Source: Meghimatium bilineatum (Eukaryota > Mollusca > Gastropoda > Stylommatophora > Philomycidae). Taken from it: a stretch of 64,000 nt of DNA. The DNA is taken from NCBI GenBank assembly GCA_034231615.1, contig CM067311.1, positions 11,177,212 to 11,241,211 on the forward strand, in the 5' to 3' direction. Within the stretch, counting starts at the first letter, position 1. Each line of letters begins with the position of its first letter. The notes under the pieces were generated by a model that did no database searches, was not told the DNA's origin, and saw nothing but the letters and a program-made list of their open reading frames with translations. The position numbers were made by a program, and so were the translations under genes. Positions 59,039 to 64,000 of the stretch are shown here, one piece after another.

Positions 59039-59560
59039 TTAATGATTTCCCTTGTCTATGTTATTAAATTTAATATTCTCCTTAATAAAACTCACTGTCT
59101 GTTGTAGTTCATACAGTGGCCCATAGAGTTTTGATTCCAGTGTTGTTTCCTCTGGCCAATATGTATGCCTCAGCGTGTCATGCTCAGAACACTCTTGAAG
59201 TATATGTTTGGCACTCTGTGCTGCCTGTCCACATGTACACATTGCCGTGTTGCCAATCTTGAACTTTGTATACATGTGACTGCGGAGTCGGTTGTGTCCT
59301 GTTCTGAGATGTAGAATTATAACTTGTTCTGGTCTGTTCATAATATGATAGTCATCTTGTGTTGGTGTTTGTGGCTTTCTTATTGACTTGATCATCTGTA
59401 TTTTCTGATGGTAGGTGATTGGTATGTCTGGTTGGTCTTCGGCAGCACCTTCCTTAGCCAGTTGGTCTGCTTTTTCATTTCCTGGTATTCCACAGTGAGA
59501 GGGTATCCACTGCATGATTACCCTATACTGGTAAGACAATTCGCTAAGTAGCTTTTTCAT
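59039..59560 (-). mobile_element. LINE polyprotein C-terminus: RNase H tail and zinc knuckle
   Basis: A 173-codon open frame. VIMQWIPSHCGIPGNEKADQ LAKEGAAE carries the RNase H signature (WxPSHxGIxGNExAD) at about residues 14-42. VIILHLRTGHNRLRSHM and CTCGQAAQSAKHILQEC then form the CxC-H-C zinc knuckle typical of RNase H-bearing LINEs (Jockey/I/Nimbus-like). The frame starts in the middle of the RNase H domain, so the element is truncated on its 5' side at about 59560. Confidence 0.85.
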
Positions 59561-59669
59561 CCTAACCCTAAAATAAATTATTATTAAATTATGAACATGA
59601 AATTTACAAACCTGGACAAGAGAAATAACTCGACTATGTAGTGGCGTCTTCTTGTGTTGTACCGAATTT

Positions 59670-59826
59670 CTTCTTCTTCAGCGTTCATTCTCAAACTCCC
59701 GCTGGATCTCCCTTGTAGCAGGACCATGGTTCTACTAGATTAGGCAGGATGTCGTCCAGAGAAAGGTAATGCGTTGTGTCGTCATTTTATTTGCGCCAAT
59801 GGCCCAACACCTCCGTCTTCGACAAC
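59670..59826 (-). mobile_element. SINE-like element A with 11-bp TSD
   Basis: Full copy, cttcttcttcagcgttc to ctccgtcttcgacaac. Flanked by GTACCGAATTT at 59659-59669 and 59827-59837. Confidence 0.92.
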
Positions 59827-59929
59827 GTACCGAATTTAATACTAGGAATGTATTCAGTAGGTGGGTACAACCTCCCCACCCCCCTTAACAATTTGTTCAC
59901 CGATAAAATTAACGATAACTTCAACGATA

Positions 59930-60240
59930 AAATTCCTCTCTTAATGATTTTTAGATAAAAATCCATCACCTAACGATTTTTCAGATAATACCACTCGCTT
60001 AACGAGTTTCAGATAAAACCCCTCGCTTTTAACGATTTTTTTTAGATAAAACCCTTGCTTAGCGAATTTTATATAAACCCTTCTCTTAACGAATTTTAGA
60101 TAAAACATCTCTCTTACCGATTTTTAGATAAGACCCCTCTCTTAACGATTTTTAGATAAAACCCCTCTCTTAACGATTTTTAGATAAAACCCCTCTCTTA
60201 ACGATTTTTAGATAAAACCCCTCTCTTAACGATTTTTAGA
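59930..60240. repeat. 28-bp minisatellite, ~11 copies
   Basis: Unit cttaacgatttttagataaa followed by acccctct. The right-hand copies are identical and the left-hand ones are diverged. Confidence 0.93.
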
Positions 60241-61179
60241 TTTTAAAAAGTCTAATAATAATTAAATGAAGTAACGAAACGGGTCTTGTACTTAGACCAT
60301 GTACTTAGAATGAATGAAAAGGATGAAAATAAAGTTTCTTAACACACTTTCATGTAGCTCGTCCAAAAAAACATTCCACAGAACAATAAACATTGGAAGC
60401 TCAATAGCTGGCATAAGCAATACACAAGAACTCAAATCTATCCACAGTAAGTTCGTTGGTTGGTTGCTGATCCAGCGGTCCATGTGCTCATGTCCTTTGA
60501 CCCAATGCCATTGTGTGATATATGCATGTGTTTGTGAGTTGTTTTGTTCCATATAATGTGTTCCATTTATCTGGCTCTGGAGGGAGAAACATTTTCCTGA
60601 TGTCATCCAGCGCTGGACATTAGATCTACAGTAAGTAAAGATGGTCGTGCAAAAAGACAGCAACTTAAAGTAAGGAGCTCAACATGAAAAGATATTATAA
60701 CCGTCCTTTCTGTGCAATCGAAGGCCCTAACGAAATTCACCAACTAACTATAACAGTGACGCAGGGTCTGAATCGCTGTGTGTGAGAAATTGTATTCGCC
60801 ATGCTATAGAAGGCTTAGTGTGAGAAGAAACATTCAGCTTTGGTAGAAAAACAATGTTCTATATAGAATTATGTTTCAATTATTACATGTTGTGGACTTT
60901 CCGCGCGAAGAAAAGCTCTGTTATTTCATGTAACCACAAATGGAAGTCCAGTTCAGTGTTTCATGGAATATCTGGTTTCTTTCAGTATGTGTTAGTTAAA
61001 GATCGCGGTGTAGCCTTGTGAATTTCCTGATACAACACTGAGACAGAATTAGCAAACCGTCTAACACAATGGCTCGTAGTAAAATGGAGAGGTTTGTGAA
61101 GACGATTTTTAGGCAAACTCTGTGCTTCCAATGCCATACATGGACGACAACAGCATAAGACAAACGTAAACTTGTGATA
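60241..61179. other. unannotated spacer
   Basis: No gene or family recognised. Open frames of 80 and 123 codons on opposite strands at 60292-60663 overlap and have no motif. Confidence 0.5.
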
Positions 61180-61520
61180 GCAGAAATAATATGGTTACGC
61201 AGAATCCTAGGAATATCGCTAAGAGACAGAGTGAGAAATTAAGACATTAGAAAAAGAACCGGCACTATCCCAATATTGAAATATATTAAGAGCCAACAGA
61301 TAAATGATTTGCAAACATCAGCAGACTACCATCAGACAGCATACCACAGCAAGCTATGCTACACAGATACAGTGAAGGCAGACCTAGAGGCCAACCACGT
61401 AAACGATGGACCACCGAAATAAAAGAAGCGCCAAATTCCACAGCACACTCAACACACATGAGAACCATTTCCAGTAAACTATTCTACCCCTGACGCTGAA
61501 AGGCAACAAAGAGTTTATCG
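61180..61520 (+). mobile_element. LINE C-terminal fragment
   Basis: Reads RRILGISLRDRVRN, a stop, then DIRKRTGTIPILKYIKSQQI, close to the minus-strand fragment at 34745-35065. It shares the terminal ctattctacccctgac and aaaggcaacaaag text with it. Confidence 0.75.
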
Positions 61521-62494
61521 AATAGATGGGTTATGTTTTATACAAAAATACCCTACAGTTTTTAATTAACATTACCTGCTTGATATACACAGCTATAGAT
61601 TGAATGTACACCGGATACAATATGAAACAAACTCAGCTTGTAAAAGTGTAATGTTTCCAACATTGAAAAGAATCAAGATATAACAAAATTACTATTGATA
61701 ATATAACGAGAAACGCCGAGTCTGAACACGGAAGTGAAAATTGTTTTTTTTTAAAGAGTTTCGAAGGTCACTTCTATTTGGAGGTGATCCATAAAGAGAC
61801 ACTTCTATGGAAAATTTTTTACACTTCCTCTGCTTAGATATGTGTCAACCCACCACCCAACCCCTCGAAAACACAACATATTTTATTCTAATTTTTATTC
61901 TCAAATTCATACAGTTTAATTGTTATGTGACAAAACCGTTCTGTTGATGTCGATTTTGGTCAACTCTCTCCTCCCATCCCTCCATTGCTAACAACTGTCA
62001 AACTTTTTAAGACCGCTCACCCTTTATTGCCTACGTAATTTATATACAAATTGTTAGTGTCTTTCAGGACTTGATTATTTTTAGGTTTGGACCAAATTAA
62101 TTTTTATGTGTAGAAAAATTTCCTTATATGTGTATTTTATTGTATCACTTGACATACTAATATTGATAAATAGTGTATGTGTAATATATCATTGGAAAGG
62201 GGAATGGATACAGAATATTAATATATAGGTACATTGATGATATTTGATTACTTCACGAGGTTAGAGTTAGCCTTGTGAAGTAATAAAATATCAAATCAAA
62301 GCCAGTAAAGTGGTGAAAGGTCCTGTAGACCTATACTACTCGTATAAAGCCAGTATAGTGGCGATTGGTCCGGAAAGAGCAGGAAGTAGTCATCAGCCCA
62401 GCATTTTTTGGCTGTATTGATTTTCTTATAATATAATTATAAATATATAATTATGTAACATAATTCTATATATAATCTTCAATAATTTTGTATT
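61521..62494. other. unannotated AT-rich spacer
   Basis: Contains two near copies of gccagtaaagtggtgaaagg / gccagtatagtggcgattgg (62302, 62348). No gene seen. Confidence 0.5.
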
Positions 62495-62685
62495 TAAGGC
62501 AAAATTGAAGGCAACAGAGACAGAGAGCGACAACGTGAGAAAATATTAGACAGTTTGACAACCTGGCACGGCAGGGAAACAACAACGACTTTGATACATA
62601 ATACTGTGGACAGAGAGCTGTGGAGAGCAATGACCGCCTACGCCAGTCAACATGGCACCTGATGATGATTGATTTTCTAGGCAAT
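62495..62685 (+). mobile_element. RTE-like LINE 3' end
   Basis: Same 3' end as at 35400-35590: gcaaaattgaaggcaacag, acagtttgacaacctggcac, cgccagtcaacatggcacc, then a (GATGAT)-type tail. It is truncated to about 190 bp. Confidence 0.8.
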
Positions 62686-62854
62686 ATAAATACATTTCAG
62701 TAGTTAGCCATTGATTTATGAACGGTCCAAATGCACAATTGCCTGTGGCAGGGACCGAACTTGGTACCTACTATACAGTTCATAGAATTAAAAGCTACTC
62801 GAAAAGTAGAGATACAGTTCGTATTCCGGCTTACAGATAAGGGGAAATCGCAAA

Positions 62855-63397
62855 TATGGCAAATCAAAACATGCCATTAAGTACTAGAAACTTGGTTAAA
62901 AGGCGGGCGATAAGCAACCCCCCCCCCCCCCCAAGCAAATTTATGGCAAAACAAGTCCTCAAAATTTCGAAAAAAGACAGATCTGATGCACGAAAATATG
63001 CGAATGATCTTTTTTATTTTATATATCTTGTTTGTCCATCACAGGTGATTGATAACCATTTGTTACATCCACTTTTGACAATTCAATTTTAGTTATGTCC
63101 TTGATTATGAGCCCTATTCGAGCTGTAAATATCCTTGGACAGTTCCGGCATGGAATGACGACAGTAGACGGATCTTGGTCTATCCGTGACTTTCCAGCTG
63201 CTCTCCGCTGTTGAGCTGCTGCATTTCACCTCTTGTCACAAGATGATGCGCTCTTTTTTGTTTTAGAACGCCATGTAGATCTATTTTGTGCAAGTTCTTC
63301 CCATGTATCGTGGTCTATTTCAAAGGCTTTCAGTGAGTTCTTTAACGAGTCCTTGTAGCGCTTCTATTGGCCACCTTGAGATCGTTTACTCTTCTCC

Positions 63398-63491
<94 letters not shown>

Positions 63492-63540
63492 CCCCTATCT
63501 TGAGATCATATCTACGGGCCTATTCAAAGATACTCGTGTC
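62855..63540 (+). repeat. second copy of the C-tract/(AT)n dispersed repeat
   Basis: acatgccattaagtactag, aacttggttaaaaggcggg and cgataagcaa, then a C-run of about 18 (62917-62934). About 85 bp of (AT)n follows at 63403-63485, then gatcatatctacgggcc. Matches 45740-46060 at its two ends. The DNA between C-run and (AT)n is longer here (about 470 bp), so the two may not be one continuous unit. Confidence 0.5.
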
Positions 63541-63579
63541 TTTAAGACTTTCACATAACTTTCATGCTCGTGTGCAATT

Positions 63580-63925
63580 TATGATTTAACCACATAACTT
63601 CGTGCTGAGATAGAATGTGTGGATAAATTGGAATATTTAGGAGCAAATATCAACGATGCAGGAGACTGCATCGAAAAAAATAAGGAAGAGATTGGCAATG
63701 ACATATTGTAAAATAACACGGTTGAAAAACATATGGAAAAACAATATAGAAACGAAATTGCTAATGTTACGAACTTTATTTTTCCGGTTGCAACATACGG
63801 TTGTGAAACATGGACCCTAAGTGAAACAGAGGAGGAGAAGATCAACGCCTTTGAGATGAATGCTACAGAAAGATACTTAGAATATCTGGAAAGGAAAGAA
63901 AGAGAAACTCAGATATTATAAACAC
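63580..63925 (+). mobile_element. LINE RT fragment
   Basis: Frames read KLEYLGANINDAGDC and KIRKRLAMTYCKITRLKNIW, then the open segment FPVATYGCETWTLSETEEEK and INAFEMNATERYL. LxYLGANI and YGCETWTL are standard landmarks of the LINE RT C-terminal region. The rest continues towards the right edge. Confidence 0.8.
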
Positions 63926-64000
63926 ATTGAAGATTAAATACAATAGTAAAAATAAAACTGCACGTGTTTGGTGCACTTCATGCTCAGGTGAAGTTTGCAA

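Noticed and set aside
60292..60663. A 123-codon minus-strand frame
   Set aside because: No recognisable motif, and an overlapping 80-codon frame on the other strand suggests chance.

Overview
The window is eukaryotic, non-coding-rich DNA, most likely from a lophotrochozoan invertebrate. A mollusc, perhaps a gastropod, is my best guess. The grounds are a single-cysteine-cluster Toll-like receptor gene, many RTE-type and RNase H-bearing LINE remnants, SINE-like retroposons, hAT remnants and abundant AT microsatellites. No species can be fixed from the sequence alone.

Layout. (1) Positions 1-28080 are one uninterrupted, very AT-rich tandem satellite. Its monomers are about 65-76 bp and occur in two length classes that differ by the 6 bp ccggta, which creates the palindrome CTACCGGTAG. 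The monomers are organised into higher-order repeats: about 1.2-1.7 kb periods in 1-10480, and mixed 439, 658 and 1010 bp periods further right. The left end of the array lies outside the window. It stops at 28080 against three copies of a GC-richer 23-bp repeat. (2) Positions 28148-43200 are a graveyard of retroposons: about 160-bp SINE-like elements, a longer related family, LINE 3' ends and several minisatellites. (3) Positions 43284-45482 hold a 2.2-kb DNA transposon with terminal inverted repeats (TIRs) starting CACTG and a 4-bp target duplication. It carries a 523-codon open frame that I read as its transposase, and it sits inside a copy of the longer SINE-like family. (4) Positions 45483-50900 hold more minisatellites, LINE ends and two broken hAT-type transposase remnants. 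(5) Positions 50953-53562 (minus strand) hold the only gene that looks like an intact host gene, a Toll-like receptor of 869 residues in one open frame. Its TIR-domain BB loop lacks the usual Arg and Pro. (6) Positions 53700-64000 are further LINE remnants (one with a YADD reverse transcriptase motif, one with an RNase H tail), microsatellites and unannotated AT-rich DNA.

Together this is a satellite-to-euchromatin transition in which mobile elements have repeatedly nested in one another. Exact target-site duplications can be read for six of the SINE-like copies, one LINE end and the DNA transposon. No RNA genes, CRISPR arrays or bacterial-type operons were seen. Most open frames below about 120 codons are chance products of repeats.
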